The notes under the pieces are model-generated. The model made no database searches. It was not told the origin of the DNA and saw only the letters and a list, made by a program, of their open reading frames with translations. 64,000 bases of DNA. Origin: Marilutibacter spongiae. GTDB taxonomy: Bacteria; Pseudomonadota; Gammaproteobacteria; Xanthomonadales; Xanthomonadaceae. This document shows positions 9,097-18,539 of this stretch, piece after piece; within the stretch, counting starts at the first letter, position 1; the number at the start of each line of letters is the position of its first letter. The position numbers and the translations under genes are program-made. The stretch lies in NCBI RefSeq assembly GCF_014145325.1, contig NZ_JACHTF010000013.1:43328-107327 (forward strand), written 5' to 3'.

Positions 9097-9528
9097 ATGA
9101 GGCCGGTCCTGCGCCCGCTGCGCTGGCCCCGGACCTGGTTCTGCGCCTGGCTGTTTTTCGTCGCCGGGGTGGCGGTGGCCTCGCTGCTGCCGGCGCGCGA
9201 CCTGCCGCCGTTGCCGTTCGAAGGGGTCGACAAGCTCGAACACCTGCTCGCCTACGCGGCGATGGCGACCGGCGCGGTCATGCTGTTCGCCTCGCGCCGC
9301 ACCCATGCCGCGGTGGCGCTCGCCCTGGTCGCGATGGGCATCGCCCTTGAGTTCGCGCAGGGTGCGCTGACCGACTCGCGCATGGCCGATGGCGCCGATG
9401 CCCTGGCCAATGCGCTCGGGGTGGCCGTGGGCTGGGGACTGGGCCGCACGCCGGTTGCCCGCGGACTGCGGGTCCTGGAGCGCTGGCTGCCCGGCGGTAC
9501 GGGCACGCAAGGACGCAGCGCGTCCTGA
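9097..9528 (+). CDS. VanZ family membrane protein
   Basis: 143 residues with about four hydrophobic segments. It has the VanZ-like pattern of an early DKLEHLLAYAAMA motif (residues about 46-58), then an IALEFAQG segment and a D-x-x-D-x-xAN (DGADALANALG) motif before the last helix. VanZ-like proteins are small inner-membrane proteins; some affect teichoplanin sensitivity, but most, including this one, have no known function. It follows the MidA-type gene with a 10-bp gap and probably shares its transcript. Confidence 0.85.
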   Translation: MRPVLRPLRWPRTWFCAWLFFVAGVAVASLLPARDLPPLPFEGVDKLEHLLAYAAMATGAVMLFASRRTHAAVALALVAMGIALEFAQGALTDSRMADGADALANALGVAVGWGLGRTPVARGLRVLERWLPGGTGTQGRSAS

Positions 9529-9659
9529 GCTTCGACCCGGGCCGTGACCGCGATCACTCCGCGCGGCTGCGGGCACTTGCGGCGACGTTAAAAAATGGTG
9601 AATCTACGGCCGCCTGACAGGGGGGTCGGGCGTCACCATCACAACGAAAGGAATCGCCC

Positions 9660-12149
9660 ATGATTGCCCGTCCTTCCCGGCTCGCGCTCGCCGTCGCCGC
9701 ATCGCTGGCCGCCATCCTCGCGCCGGCCCATGCCCAGCAGGCCGAAGACGCCGCCACCACCCTCGACCGGATCGAAGTGACCGGCTCGCGCGTCCTCGGG
9801 CGTACCGCCGAGGAGACCGCGGCCCCGGTCGACATCATCGGACGCGAGGAAATCGAATCCACCGGCGCGATGGAAGTGGGCCAGATCCTGCAGATGCTGG
9901 AGCCCTCGTTCAATTTCTCGCGCACCTTCGTGTCCGACGGCACCGACATCCTGCGCCCGGCCACGCTGCGCGCGCTGGGCCCGGACCAGGTGCTCGTGCT
10001 CGTCAACGGCAAGCGCCGCCACCAGCAGGCCCTGGTCAACGTGCAGCAGACCATCGGGCGCGGCTCGGCCGGCACCGACATCAACGCGATCCCGGTGTCC
10101 TCGATCGAGCGCATCGAAGTGCTGCGAGACGGCGCCGCCGCGCAGTACGGCTCGGACGCGATCTCCGGCGTGATCAACATCATCCTGAAGAAGCAGACCG
10201 ACCACACCGACGTCGTCGTCGAGGGATCGCAGTACTACGCCGGCGACGGCGAGATGCTGCACGGCTCGGTCAACACCGGCTTCAAGCTCGGCGCGGACGG
10301 CGGCTTCCTCAACCTCTCGGCCGAGGCCCGCAACCGCAACGAGACCAATCGCGCCGGTCCCGACAGCCTGCGCGTCGATCCCCCGCGCGTGACCCAGCGG
10401 CTGGGCGACGCCGACGCCAAGGACCAGTACCTGTGGTTCAACGGCGGGCTGCCGGTCGGTGGCGGCGAGCTGTATGCCTTCGGCGGCCTGTCCCGGCGCG
10501 AGGGCGACTCGTCGGGCTTCTTCCGCAGCGCCGGCGACAACCGCACCGTGCCGGACCTGTATCCCGACGGCTTCCTGCCCAACATCCTGACCACGGTCGA
10601 CGACGGTTCGATCGCGGTGGGCTACCGCGCGCCGCTGGGCAACACCTGGGACTGGGACATCTCGGTCAACCACGGTCGCAGCCGCTTCGGTTTCGAGGAA
10701 GGCAACTCGGTCAACGTATCGTGGTGGTACGAGCCGATCGATCCGGCCGATCCCTCCGCCGGCATCTACGCCGACTCCCCGACCCAGGCCGACACCGGCA
10801 AGCTCGAGTACGACCAGACCACCTTCAACCTCGACTTCCGCGGCAGCGTGGGGGGCTTCAACGGCGAGCCGCTGTACCTGGGCACGGGCCTGGAGTACCG
10901 CCGCGAGAACTATGCGATCCGCGCCGGCGACCCGGTGTCCTACAGCTATGGGCGCACCAACGATCGCGGCATCGACATCGTCGGCCAGACCGGCGATATC
11001 GCGCAGCCGGGCATGCAGGGCTTCCCCGGCTTCTCGCCGACCGAGGCCGTCGACGAGGGGCGCCACAACGTGGCGGCGTACCTGGACGCGGAGACCAACC
11101 TCAGCGAACGCTTCCTGCTCGGCGCCGCCGTGCGCTTCGAGGACTACTCCGACTTCGGCAACACCACGACCGGGAAGCTGTCGGCGCGCTTCGACGCGAC
11201 CGAGGCCTTCGCCGTGCGCGGCACGGTCTCCACCGGGTTCCGCGCACCCGGCGTGCAGCAGCTGTTCTACGGCCAGCGCTCGACCAACCTCAACGCCGCC
11301 GGCGTGCTGACCGACACCCTCACCGCGCGCCAGGACAGCGACGTCACCCGAGCCTTCGGCATCGAGCCCCTGCAGGAAGAAACCTCGACGAGTGGCTCGC
11401 TGGGCTTCGTCATCACCCCGAACGATCGCTTCTCGCTGACCGTCGACCTGTTCCGCATCGACATCGACGACCGCATCATCTTCTCGAGCAACATCCAGCC
11501 CGAGTCGGTCGGCACCGATGGCAACCCCTGCGCGGTCGACAACGCCAACTGCCCGATCAGCGCGATCCTCGACCCGATCGGTGTCGGCCAGGTGTTGTTC
11601 TTCACCAACGCCATCGACACCCGCACCACCGGCCTGGACATCGTCGCCAACCACAACACCGAGTTCCAGGGCGGTTCGACGCTCAACCTCACCGCATTGC
11701 TGCATTTCAACGAGACCGAAGTGACCGCGCGCCGCTCGCAGTCGCCGATCCTCTCGCCCGAGGCGCTGTTCGACGACACCCAGGTGACCCTGCTCGAGGA
11801 AGGCCAGCCGGGCGAGCACCACGTGCTGCAGGCCATCTGGGGCAAGGATGCGTGGCAGCTCACCGGCCGCGCGAACTACTACGGGTCGGTTGCCGGCGAA
11901 GGCTTCACCCCGGGTATCAAGCAGACCTGGGGCGGCAAGACCCTGTTCGACCTGGCGGTGCGCTATTCGTTCTCCGACGCCCTGGCCCTGACCGTGGGCG
12001 GCAACAACATCTTCGACACCTATCCCGACAAGTGGGACGCGGTCGACGGCGCTCCGTTCCCGCAACTGGGCTTCAAGTACGGCTGGGAGACCTTGCCGTT
12101 CGGCATGAATGGCGGTAGTTATTACATGCGGCTGAACTACAGGTTCTGA
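9660..12149 (+). CDS. TonB-dependent receptor
   Basis: 829 residues. A signal peptide ends near AHAQQ (about residue 25). It is followed by a LDRIEVTGSR TonB-box-like segment, a plug domain (GAMEVGQIL ... VLVNGKRRH ... GAAAQYGSDAISGVINI) and a 22-strand-type barrel that finishes with an aromatic C-terminus (MRLNYRF). It is an outer-membrane active transporter driven by TonB-ExbBD. AAGGAA precedes the ATG at normal spacing, and a strong terminator follows. The substrate cannot be read from the sequence; no transport or degradation partner lies beside it, so it is probably a single-gene unit. Confidence 0.93.
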   Translation: MIARPSRLALAVAASLAAILAPAHAQQAEDAATTLDRIEVTGSRVLGRTAEETAAPVDIIGREEIESTGAMEVGQILQMLEPSFNFSRTFVSDGTDILRPATLRALGPDQVLVLVNGKRRHQQALVNVQQTIGRGSAGTDINAIPVSSIERIEVLRDGAAAQYGSDAISGVINIILKKQTDHTDVVVEGSQYYAGDGEMLHGSVNTGFKLGADGGFLNLSAEARNRNETNRAGPDSLRVDPPRVTQRLGDADAKDQYLWFNGGLPVGGGELYAFGGLSRREGDSSGFFRSAGDNRTVPDLYPDGFLPNILTTVDDGSIAVGYRAPLGNTWDWDISVNHGRSRFGFEEGNSVNVSWWYEPIDPADPSAGIYADSPTQADTGKLEYDQTTFNLDFRGSVGGFNGEPLYLGTGLEYRRENYAIRAGDPVSYSYGRTNDRGIDIVGQTGDIAQPGMQGFPGFSPTEAVDEGRHNVAAYLDAETNLSERFLLGAAVRFEDYSDFGNTTTGKLSARFDATEAFAVRGTVSTGFRAPGVQQLFYGQRSTNLNAAGVLTDTLTARQDSDVTRAFGIEPLQEETSTSGSLGFVITPNDRFSLTVDLFRIDIDDRIIFSSNIQPESVGTDGNPCAVDNANCPISAILDPIGVGQVLFFTNAIDTRTTGLDIVANHNTEFQGGSTLNLTALLHFNETEVTARRSQSPILSPEALFDDTQVTLLEEGQPGEHHVLQAIWGKDAWQLTGRANYYGSVAGEGFTPGIKQTWGGKTLFDLAVRYSFSDALALTVGGNNIFDTYPDKWDAVDGAPFPQLGFKYGWETLPFGMNGGSYYMRLNYRF

Positions 12150-12170
12150 CCCGACGACAGCAGGGGGAGG

Positions 12171-12209
12171 GATGCCGGGCGGTGGGGAGACTGCCCGGCA
12201 TCACTTTTT
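12171..12209 (+). terminator. Rho-independent terminator of the TonB receptor gene
   Basis: A perfect 10-bp stem (GATGCCGGGC / GCCCGGCATC) with a 12-base loop is followed by ACTTTTTC. It starts 22 bases after the receptor stop codon on the same strand. Confidence 0.85.
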
Positions 12210-12314
12210 CGGACAGGCGCCGGGCCCTTTCGTGCCGCCCGACGCCGCCCAATCCGCCGGCCGAATCTCATCGGGGTCGCATTGCCGTAGCAACTGTGTT
12301 CGTCAGATGGCGAT

Positions 12315-12404
12315 GTAGGGTGGGTAGAGCCGAAGGCGAAACCCACCGTCGCGACGCTGCACGCACGACGCGCGATGGGTTTTGCTTCGCGCTACCCATC
12401 CTAC
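12315..12404. repeat. 90-bp element of two palindromes (copy 1)
   Basis: The element begins GTAGGGTGGGTAGAGCCGAA and ends GCTACCCATCCTAC. It contains one palindrome around GTGGGT...ACCCAC and a second around GATGGGT...ACCCATC. An inverted copy of the whole element occurs at 40650-40735 in another gene-free gap. This is the layout of a REP-pair or BIME-like or miniature mobile element. Confidence 0.8.
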
Positions 12405-12495
12405 GAGGCGCGTGGGATCGCGAGGCAACCGCAAAGGCGACTCGCCTCGCAGCCCGGGTAATCGAAGCGCACCCACCGAAAGTTGGAAAGGCCTC

Positions 12496-12520
12496 GTGCA
12501 ATAAGCGAAGCGCATTGCAC
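12496..12520. repeat. GTGCAAT inverted repeat (copy 1)
   Basis: Seven-base arms GTGCAAT and ATTGCAC flank AAGCGAAGCGC. A related inverted repeat follows at 12660-12692, and one arm recurs at 12881-12900. It looks like a short extragenic palindrome family. Confidence 0.6.
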
Positions 12521-12613
12521 CATGGGCCGCCGAAGGCACGCCAAGCCCTCGCATCCATAGGATGGATCGAGCGAAGCGATAGCCACCACCGGCGCGCGCA
12601 TGACCGCCGCGCC

Positions 12614-12650
12614 AAAGGCTGGATTCCAGCGTTCGCTGGAATGACCGTCA
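12614..12650. repeat. Extragenic palindrome, GCTGGATTCCAGC type (copy 1)
   Basis: AAAGGCTGG is followed by the perfect hairpin ATTCCAGCG-TT-CGCTGGAAT and GACCGTCA. The same AAAGGCTGGAT...CCAGCGTTCGCTGG...ATGAC frame recurs at 12810 with compensating base changes in both arms of the stem, which shows that the hairpin is conserved. Confidence 0.75.
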
Positions 12651-12659
12651 GGGGGCCGC

Positions 12660-12692
12660 CGTAGGGTGCAAGAAAGCAAAGCGCATTGCACC
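12660..12692. repeat. GTGCAA inverted repeat (copy 2)
   Basis: GTAGGGTGCAA and TTGCACC arms flank GAAAGCAAAGCGCA. The GTAGGGTG lead-in is also found at the start of the 90-bp element and at 12881, so the repeat families appear related or compound. Confidence 0.55.
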
Positions 12693-12809
12693 GCACCTCG
12701 GCCCCGTGGGTCGGGCGCAAGGCGGTGACCCGCGGCTCGACCCCGTCATCGCGTGTTGCGATGCCGGTGGCTGTGCGCGCCGGGCGCGAGAGGCGAAGGT
12801 CGACTCACC

Positions 12810-12842
12810 AAAGGCTGGATCCCAGCGTTCGCTGGGATGACG
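12810..12842. repeat. Extragenic palindrome, GCTGGATCCCAGC type (copy 2)
   Basis: The hairpin ATCCCAGCG-TT-CGCTGGGAT follows AAAGGCTGG and is followed by GACGA. Compared with copy 1, the TC/GA and CC/GG changes are paired across the stem. Confidence 0.75.
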
Positions 12843-12967
12843 AGATGAGGGTGCAAGGCGTGGCGCGACGACGTAGCGCCGTAGGGTGCAATCGAGCAAG
12901 GGGATAAGGGTTCTCCGTCTTATCCGGACGTGACCTTGCCCGTCAACGCGGCGATGCCGGTTGGATC

Positions 12968-14194
12968 TCAATCACCCCGGGGGGCGGCTGCGATCGCGGC
13001 GATGCGCGCGCGGCGCAGGGCTTCGCCGACCTCGGGGCCGGAACGGCCTTCCGCGACATCGCGGGCGCGCACGGCACAGGCGGCGGCGAATGCCGCGCGC
13101 AGGCCGGCTGCCTGCGGGTAGGGGGATTGCTCAAGGCCGGTCCGGCCGCGTTTGTCGGCCTCGCACACCGTGGCCAGGCCTTCGATGCGGCCGGGGTTTC
13201 GGAAGCCGTCGCAGCGGGCGATGAGGTCGTGCACGGTGGCGGCGCGCAACTCCATGAACCGGTGCACGTTGAGATGCTCCCGGCAGGCGACGGTGGCGAG
13301 CTGGCGGTGCTCGGCGGGCATCTTCAGGCGCTCGCACAGCGCGGTCAGAGGCGCCAGGCCGGCATGTTCGTGGCCGACGTGCGCGGGAAGACGGTCGGTT
13401 GGGGTCAAGGCCTTGCCGAGGTCGTGGACCAGCGCCGCGAAACCGATAACGTCGTCGCCGGGCGCCAGTCGCGCGGCCATGTCGCAGACCAGTTCGACGT
13501 GGATGCCGGTGTCCACTTCGGGGTGGTACTCGGCCCGTTGAGGGACGCCGTACAGGGCGTCGACCTCGGGCAGCACCACCGCGAGCGCACCGCAGTCGCG
13601 CAGGGTGCGCAGGAAGGCCGAGGGCGCGGCGGTGCGCAGGGCGCCGCGCAGCTCCTGCCAGACGCGCTCGGGGACCAGTGACGACAGCTCGCCGGAGGCG
13701 ACCATGCGCTGCATCATCGCGCGCGTCTCGTCGGCGACGGTGAACCCCAGCGGCGCGAACCGCGCCATGAAGCGCGCCGCGCGCAGCACGCGCAGCGGGT
13801 CTTCCTCGAAGGCGGGGCCGACATGGCGCAGCACGCGCGCGCGAATGTCCGCCGCGCCGCCGAAGGGGTCTACGAGCATGCCGTCGGCGGCTTCGGCGAT
13901 GGCGTTGATGGTGAAATCGCGACGGACCAGGTCGTCTTCCAGCGTCACCGTCGGGTCGGCGTGGACGACGAAGCCGCCATGGCCGCGGCCGCTCTTGCGC
14001 TCGGTGCGCGCCAGCGCGTGTTCCTCGCCGGTGTCCGGGTGCAGGAACACCGGGAAGTCGCGGCCGACCTGGCGGAAGCCGCGCGCGCGCATCGCGTCGG
14101 GCGTGCTGCCGACCACCACCCAGTCGCGGTCGCCGGGCGACAGCCCCAGCAGGCGGTCGCGCACGGCGCCTCCGACGAGGTAGGTCGTGCTCAT
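12968..14194 (-). CDS. cca: Multifunctional CCA tRNA nucleotidyltransferase
   Basis: 408 residues from [18 protein letters not shown]; the open frame is longer but the family starts exactly here. Class II nucleotidyltransferase motif LVGGAVRD and GDRDWVVVG near the N-terminus, [12 protein letters not shown] next, and an HD-type domain ([13 protein letters not shown]) after residue 220. It adds or repairs the 3' CCA of tRNAs; the bacterial long form also has phosphohydrolase activity through the HD domain. It is the last gene of a minus-strand run, 10 bp downstream of the NAD(P)-binding protein gene. Confidence 0.95.
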   Translation of the reverse strand: MSTTYLVGGAVRDRLLGLSPGDRDWVVVGSTPDAMRARGFRQVGRDFPVFLHPDTGEEHALARTERKSGRGHGGFVVHADPTVTLEDDLVRRDFTINAIAEAADGMLVDPFGGAADIRARVLRHVGPAFEEDPLRVLRAARFMARFAPLGFTVADETRAMMQRMVASGELSSLVPERVWQELRGALRTAAPSAFLRTLRDCGALAVVLPEVDALYGVPQRAEYHPEVDTGIHVELVCDMAARLAPGDDVIGFAALVHDLGKALTPTDRLPAHVGHEHAGLAPLTALCERLKMPAEHRQLATVACREHLNVHRFMELRAATVHDLIARCDGFRNPGRIEGLATVCEADKRGRTGLEQSPYPQAAGLRAAFAAACAVRARDVAEGRSGPEVGEALRRARIAAIAAAPRGD

Positions 14195-14204
14195 CGCGCC
14201 GCGC

Positions 14205-15140
14205 TCATCCGGCTTCGTCCAGGCCGAGGATCGCGGGCACGCGCTCCACCACCGGCGTCGCGGTGATGCCCAGCCGCGCCAGTCCGTCCTCGATGCTGAC
14301 CGAATCCAGTTGCAGCGAGCGCCAGTTGTCGCGGCTGATGGGCTTGCCGGGCAGGAACTCGCCGACGTTGGCCTGCAGGCGCCCGAGCGCGTCCGGCAGG
14401 GGCAGGACCAGGCGATGGCGCCCGCGCGCCCGCGCGGTGAGGCGGATGATGTCGGCCAGGTCGAGCACGTCGGGCCCGACCAGCGGATAGGTCTGGTGGA
14501 TGCTGGCCGGATTGCCGAGCGCGCGCGCGAAGGCTTCGACGACGTCGCCGATCCACACCGGCTGGAACTTCGCGTCGGCGCGCCCGACCGGCAGCACGGG
14601 GGCGAAGCGCAGCAGGCCATCGAAGCGGCAGAACAGGCCATCGCCCGGACCGGCGATCACCGAGGGCTGGAACAGGGTCCAGTCCAGCCGCGATGCGCGC
14701 ACCTCGCGCTCGGCGTGGCCGCGCGCCTGCAGGTAGTGGCTCTCGCCCTTGCCGGCGTGCAGCGCGCTCATCTGCAGCAGGCGACGCACGCCGTTGTCGT
14801 GCATCGCGGTGAGCAGCGAACGCGTCAAGGCGGTGAACACGCGCTCGAAGCCTTCGCCGCTGTCGCCCTTTTCGTTGAGGATGCCGACGAGGTTGACGAC
14901 GGCGTCGGCATCGTCGAGCACCGCACGCAGGAAGCCGACGTCGTGCACGTCGCCTTCCAGCAGGCTGGCGTCGCGTGTGAGGCGTGCGCGGCGGGCCTGG
15001 TACTCGGCGGGTGCCTTGCCGGGACCGCGGCTGAGCACGGTCACGCGCGCGCCATCGTCGAGCAGGCGCTGGACCAGCGGGCGGCCGACGAAGCCGGTGC
15101 CGCCGAGGACGACGACATGGGTGGCGGGCGTGGTGGCCAT
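14205..15140 (-). CDS. NAD(P)-binding protein, complex I NDUFA9-like atypical SDR
   Basis: 311 residues starting [22 protein letters not shown]. The GGTGFVG dinucleotide motif is at the N-terminus. [11 protein letters not shown] segment and later [12 protein letters not shown] and [12 protein letters not shown] are typical of the NDUFA9/atypical SDR a5 subfamily, which bind NAD(P) but usually lack the classical YxxxK pair. Its start codon overlaps the slt stop (TGATG), indicating translational coupling, and cca follows 10 bp later. The function is not established; it is probably a cytoplasmic redox or nucleotide-sensing protein. Confidence 0.85.
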   Translation of the reverse strand: MATTPATHVVVLGGTGFVGRPLVQRLLDDGARVTVLSRGPGKAPAEYQARRARLTRDASLLEGDVHDVGFLRAVLDDADAVVNLVGILNEKGDSGEGFERVFTALTRSLLTAMHDNGVRRLLQMSALHAGKGESHYLQARGHAEREVRASRLDWTLFQPSVIAGPGDGLFCRFDGLLRFAPVLPVGRADAKFQPVWIGDVVEAFARALGNPASIHQTYPLVGPDVLDLADIIRLTARARGRHRLVLPLPDALGRLQANVGEFLPGKPISRDNWRSLQLDSVSIEDGLARLGITATPVVERVPAILGLDEAG

Positions 15141-17188
15141 CAACCTGCCTCCGCCGGGGCATGCGTGCCGGCGTCGCACACGAAGTGCTTGCGCGGCCCG
15201 TCGACGCGGCCGCGCATGCGATCGCCCAGGGTGAGCGCGTCGCCGTCCAGCTTCCAGTCGTAGATCACGCTGAAGGCCAGCACGCGGGCGACGTACTCGC
15301 GCGTTTCCCGGTAGCTCACCGTCTCGATCCAGAAGTCCGGGTCCATCCCCGGGCGCTGGGTGCGCCAGCGCAGCAGCGGCGTGGGGCCGGCGTTGTAGCC
15401 GGCGATGGCGAAATAGGGCTGGCCGCCGTTCTCGTCCATCATCTGCCGCAGGTAGGCGCTGCCGAGGATGATGTTGGTGTCCGCGTCGTACAGGCTCTGC
15501 GCGCCGCCCCAGGGCAAGCCCAGGCGCGCGGCGACGCTCGCCCCCGTACCCGGCAGGATCTGCATGAGGCCCAGGGCGTTGGCGGGGGAGCGCGCGCGCG
15601 GATTGAACGTGCTCTCGGCGCGGATCTCGGCGGCGATCCAGGCCGGGTCCAGGCGGTTCTTCGCCGCCTCGCGGCGCAGGGTGGCGTCGTGGTGCAACGG
15701 GAAGCGCAGGTCGTACAGGCGGCGCTCGTCCTCGTTCTTGAGGTCGAGGCCGAACACCGCGCGGTCGAACCAGCCATTGGCCAGTGCGTAGTCCACCGCC
15801 ACCAGGCGCTCGGCGTCGCTGAAGCGCGAACGCGCGTCCTTCCATTCGGCCGCGGCCCAGCCCGGCTGCTCGAGCCGCGCCAACAGGACCGCGCGCCGGA
15901 GGGCGTCGTCGCCGGTCACCCGGGCGACGGTCGCGGCCGGTGCGTCCGGCTGCCACGGGCACAGCGTGTAGGGCTGCTGGAGGCGGTCGGCGGCGAGGAA
16001 GCCATGGAAGTCGCTGTTGCCCGCGGCGAGGCCGTACAGGCGTTTCGCGGCCGCGGCGTCCCCGGCCTTCTCGGCCAGCCGCGCCTCGAAGTACTGCCAG
16101 CGCGATTCGTTGCGTTGCGCGTCGCCCATCTTGCGTACCGCCGCCAGCGCGGCAGGCCAGTCCGAGCGCGACATCGCCTCGCGCACGCGCCATTCGTGCA
16201 GGCGCGGGTCGTAGCTGGCGGCAGGCACGGCGGCCAGGCGCCGCGCCGAGTCGGGCAGGTAGGAGGCCACCGTCCACAGCGCGACCTGGTACAGCACGCG
16301 GCCACGATCGGCCTCGCTGAAATCCAGGGCGCGGGCGTACTGCGGCAATTGCGCCTCGGCGGCGTCGGGGTCGGCCTTGCCCAGGCGCGCCAGGCCCTGG
16401 GAGGCGACCAGCCGGCTGCGCGCGGTCTTCGGCCAGGACAGCGCGCGCGGATGCGGCGCGTCGAGGAAGGCGGCGTAATCGTTGGCCAGCGCCTGCTGCT
16501 CGGCGGGCAGGCCACGGGCGATGCTGCGCATGACGCCCGGTTGCCACGCCTCGGCGGCCAGGTCGAAGCGTTGCCAGCGCAGCTCCGGCGTCAGGCCACC
16601 GCGCGCGGCCAGGGCCGCGAACGGCGGATCGCAGGCATCGGGCAGCGACTCGCCGCTGCGGGTCCAGATGGCCTGCGCGCGCGCATTCCAGTCGCCCGAC
16701 GCCTGTCCGGTGGCCTGTTCCGCCTGCAGCCGCTGGCAGGCCAGTGCGGTGCCGTCGACGCCGTCGCGCCAGGCGGCATTGAAGGCCGGCCAGTCCTCGC
16801 GGCGGGCGAGCTGGGCCAGCCAGGCCTTGCGGAAGGTCTCGGCGACCGGGCGGCCCTCGTGGCGCGCCAGGAAGGCTTCGGCGCGATCGCGTGGGACGGT
16901 GTCCAGGTCCCGTGCGAGGCTGGCGTACTCGATCCACGGGTACAGGGGATGGTCGGCGAGATCGCCGTAGGCGCTCGCGTCGAAACGGCCGGCCCGCGCG
17001 GCGTCGATCGCTTCGCCGACGCGCGGCAGGCGCGGGTCGGCGAGCGGCTGCATCGACGAGGCGCGCGCGGCCGGGCTGGCCGATGCGGCGATCACGGCCG
17101 GTGCGGGGGAAGACTGTGCGCAGCCGGCCGCCGCGAGGGCGGCAAGGGCAAGCGCGACGATGGCATGTCGGGGGAGGGGGGCGCTCAT
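15140..17188 (-). CDS. slt: Soluble lytic murein transglycosylase (Slt-type)
   Basis: 682 residues. A secretion signal ends at a lipobox-like LAAAGC (Cys about 22), suggesting a periplasmic lipoprotein. A long alpha-helical U-domain (about 50-480) precedes the catalytic domain, where IRAESTFNPRARSPANALGLMQILP carries the catalytic Glu and the ALGLMQ motif; further YNAGP and YVARVLAF segments match Slt70. It cleaves peptidoglycan to 1,6-anhydro products during wall turnover. The start chosen gives MSAPLPRHAIVALALA; the longer frame lacks a signal. It leads the coupled slt - SDR - cca unit. Confidence 0.93.
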   Translation of the reverse strand: MSAPLPRHAIVALALAALAAAGCAQSSPAPAVIAASASPAARASSMQPLADPRLPRVGEAIDAARAGRFDASAYGDLADHPLYPWIEYASLARDLDTVPRDRAEAFLARHEGRPVAETFRKAWLAQLARREDWPAFNAAWRDGVDGTALACQRLQAEQATGQASGDWNARAQAIWTRSGESLPDACDPPFAALAARGGLTPELRWQRFDLAAEAWQPGVMRSIARGLPAEQQALANDYAAFLDAPHPRALSWPKTARSRLVASQGLARLGKADPDAAEAQLPQYARALDFSEADRGRVLYQVALWTVASYLPDSARRLAAVPAASYDPRLHEWRVREAMSRSDWPAALAAVRKMGDAQRNESRWQYFEARLAEKAGDAAAAKRLYGLAAGNSDFHGFLAADRLQQPYTLCPWQPDAPAATVARVTGDDALRRAVLLARLEQPGWAAAEWKDARSRFSDAERLVAVDYALANGWFDRAVFGLDLKNEDERRLYDLRFPLHHDATLRREAAKNRLDPAWIAAEIRAESTFNPRARSPANALGLMQILPGTGASVAARLGLPWGGAQSLYDADTNIILGSAYLRQMMDENGGQPYFAIAGYNAGPTPLLRWRTQRPGMDPDFWIETVSYRETREYVARVLAFSVIYDWKLDGDALTLGDRMRGRVDGPRKHFVCDAGTHAPAEAG

Positions 17189-17362
17189 CCGCCGACTATA
17201 GCCGAGCGCATATGAAGCCTTTGACGATGCGCGTGCCCCCATGCGCCATGCAGGTCACGCCGCACGCGGGCACGCATCACGCCGCGGCATCGTGGGCTCG
17301 GCGGCGGTGCGCGCAGCGTCGCCTTCCCGTACCCTTCACGCGACTCGACGCCGGTGCCGACC

Positions 17363-18172
17363 ATGCTGCTTTCCCTGCCCGTCTCCATGTTGCTGTTCCT
17401 GCTGCTGGGCGCGATTGCCGGCGTGCTCGCCGGCCTGCTCGGCGTCGGTGGCGGACTGGTGCTGGTCGCCGCGCTCGCCTGGCTGCTGCCCTTGATGGGA
17501 ATTCCGCAGGAGGCGGCCATGCATGCGGCCCTGGCCAGCTCGCTGGCGAGCATCGTGCTCACCGCGGCCGCATCGGCGCGCGCGCACCACCGCCGCGGCA
17601 GCGTGATGTGGACGACGGTGGCCTGGATGGTCCCGGGGCTGCTGCTGGGCGGATGGATCGGCAGTGGCCTGGCGGTGAGGATCGACGATGCGGTCCTGCG
17701 CTACCTGGTGGCCGGCTACTGCCTGGTCGCCGCGGCGCAGATGCTGCTCGGGCGTCGTCGCGCGACCGGTGGCGACGCAGCACCCCCCCGCGGCGTCGGC
17801 ATGAGCCTGGCCGGCAGCGGCATCGGCGCCCTGTCGGCGGTCATCGGGATCGGCGGGGGCAGCATGACGGTGCCCCTGCTGGTCGCACTGGGTTCGGCGC
17901 CGGTGCGCGCGGTGGGCACCTCCTCGGCCTGCGGCGTCGCCATCGGGCTTGCCAGCGCCCTGGGCTACGCCCTGCATGCGCCCGCGGGCGCGCTGCCTGC
18001 CCATGCGCTGGGCTATGTCTACCTGCCGGCCGCGGCGGGGGTGGCAGCGGCCTCGGTCTTCGCCGCGCCGTACGGCACGCGCCTGGCCCACCACCTGTCG
18101 GGGGAAGCCCTCAAGCGCGTGTTCGCCGCGTTCCTGGTCCTCGTGGGCGGCAGCCTGCTACTGGGCGCCTGA
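17363..18172 (+). CDS. TauE/SafE family sulfite or anion exporter
   Basis: 269 residues from the ATG (a GTG three codons earlier is also possible). About eight membrane helices in two halves, each starting with a glycine-rich motif: GAIAGVLAGLLGVGGGLVL and GIGALSAVIGIGGGSMTVPLL. The paired GxGGG motifs are the TauE/SafE hallmark. Family members move sulfite, sulfoacetate or related organic anions across the inner membrane. It is divergent from slt, and its stop is 1 bp from that of the convergent cupin gene. Substrate unknown. Confidence 0.9.
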   Translation: MLLSLPVSMLLFLLLGAIAGVLAGLLGVGGGLVLVAALAWLLPLMGIPQEAAMHAALASSLASIVLTAAASARAHHRRGSVMWTTVAWMVPGLLLGGWIGSGLAVRIDDAVLRYLVAGYCLVAAAQMLLGRRRATGGDAAPPRGVGMSLAGSGIGALSAVIGIGGGSMTVPLLVALGSAPVRAVGTSSACGVAIGLASALGYALHAPAGALPAHALGYVYLPAAAGVAAASVFAAPYGTRLAHHLSGEALKRVFAAFLVLVGGSLLLGA

Positions 18173-18173
18173 C

Positions 18174-18539
18174 TCAGGCCCAGACGTCGTTGGGCGCGGT
18201 GTAGCCGCCGCCGGCGTCCCCCGTGTTGACCACGCCGCGCGGCTCGACGAGCAGGATGCGGCATTCGTGCTCGGCGACCGGCCGGTGCTCGACACCGCGC
18301 GGTACCACGTACATCTCGCCTGCCGCCAGCTCCACGCGGCCATCGCGGAATTCGATCGACATCGCGCCATCGAGCACGATGAACGCTTCGTCGGTGTCCT
18401 CGTGCCGGTGCCAGACGAAATCGCCCTGGATGCGCGCGATCTTGAACTGGTAGTCGTTCAGTTCGGCGACCACGCGCGGTGACCACTGCTCGCTGAAGCC
18501 GGCGAAGCGGGCGTCGAAATTGATCGGGACATGCGGCAT
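18174..18539 (-). CDS. Small cupin-domain protein
   Basis: 121 residues forming a single cupin. Metal-binding motif 1 is seen as [20 protein letters not shown] (two His and Glu), and motif 2 as [19 protein letters not shown]. These are cytoplasmic small-molecule-binding or isomerase-type proteins of unknown substrate; no signal peptide is present. Its 5' end overlaps the 3' end of the BLUF-like gene by 82 bp in a different frame, so the two are likely cotranscribed and perhaps translationally linked. Confidence 0.85.
   Translation of the reverse strand: MPHVPINFDARFAGFSEQWSPRVVAELNDYQFKIARIQGDFVWHRHEDTDEAFIVLDGAMSIEFRDGRVELAAGEMYVVPRGVEHRPVAEHECRILLVEPRGVVNTGDAGGGYTAPNDVWA

Larger units (their letters stand above)
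12150..12967. other. 818-bp gene-free region rich in palindromic repeats
   Basis: No convincing gene. It holds the terminator of the upstream receptor, a 90-bp two-palindrome element, at least two copies of a GCTGGAT-hairpin repeat and three GTGCAAT-type inverted repeats, described separately. The predicted open frames here are Arg/Ser-rich and cross the hairpins, so they are not coding. Local GC is lower and more variable than in the flanking genes. Confidence 0.8.

Noticed and set aside
12268..12964. Several open frames in the repeat-rich gap 12.27-12.96 kb
   Set aside because: They run through hairpin repeats on both strands, have no ribosome-binding site or domain, and are Arg/Ser-rich.
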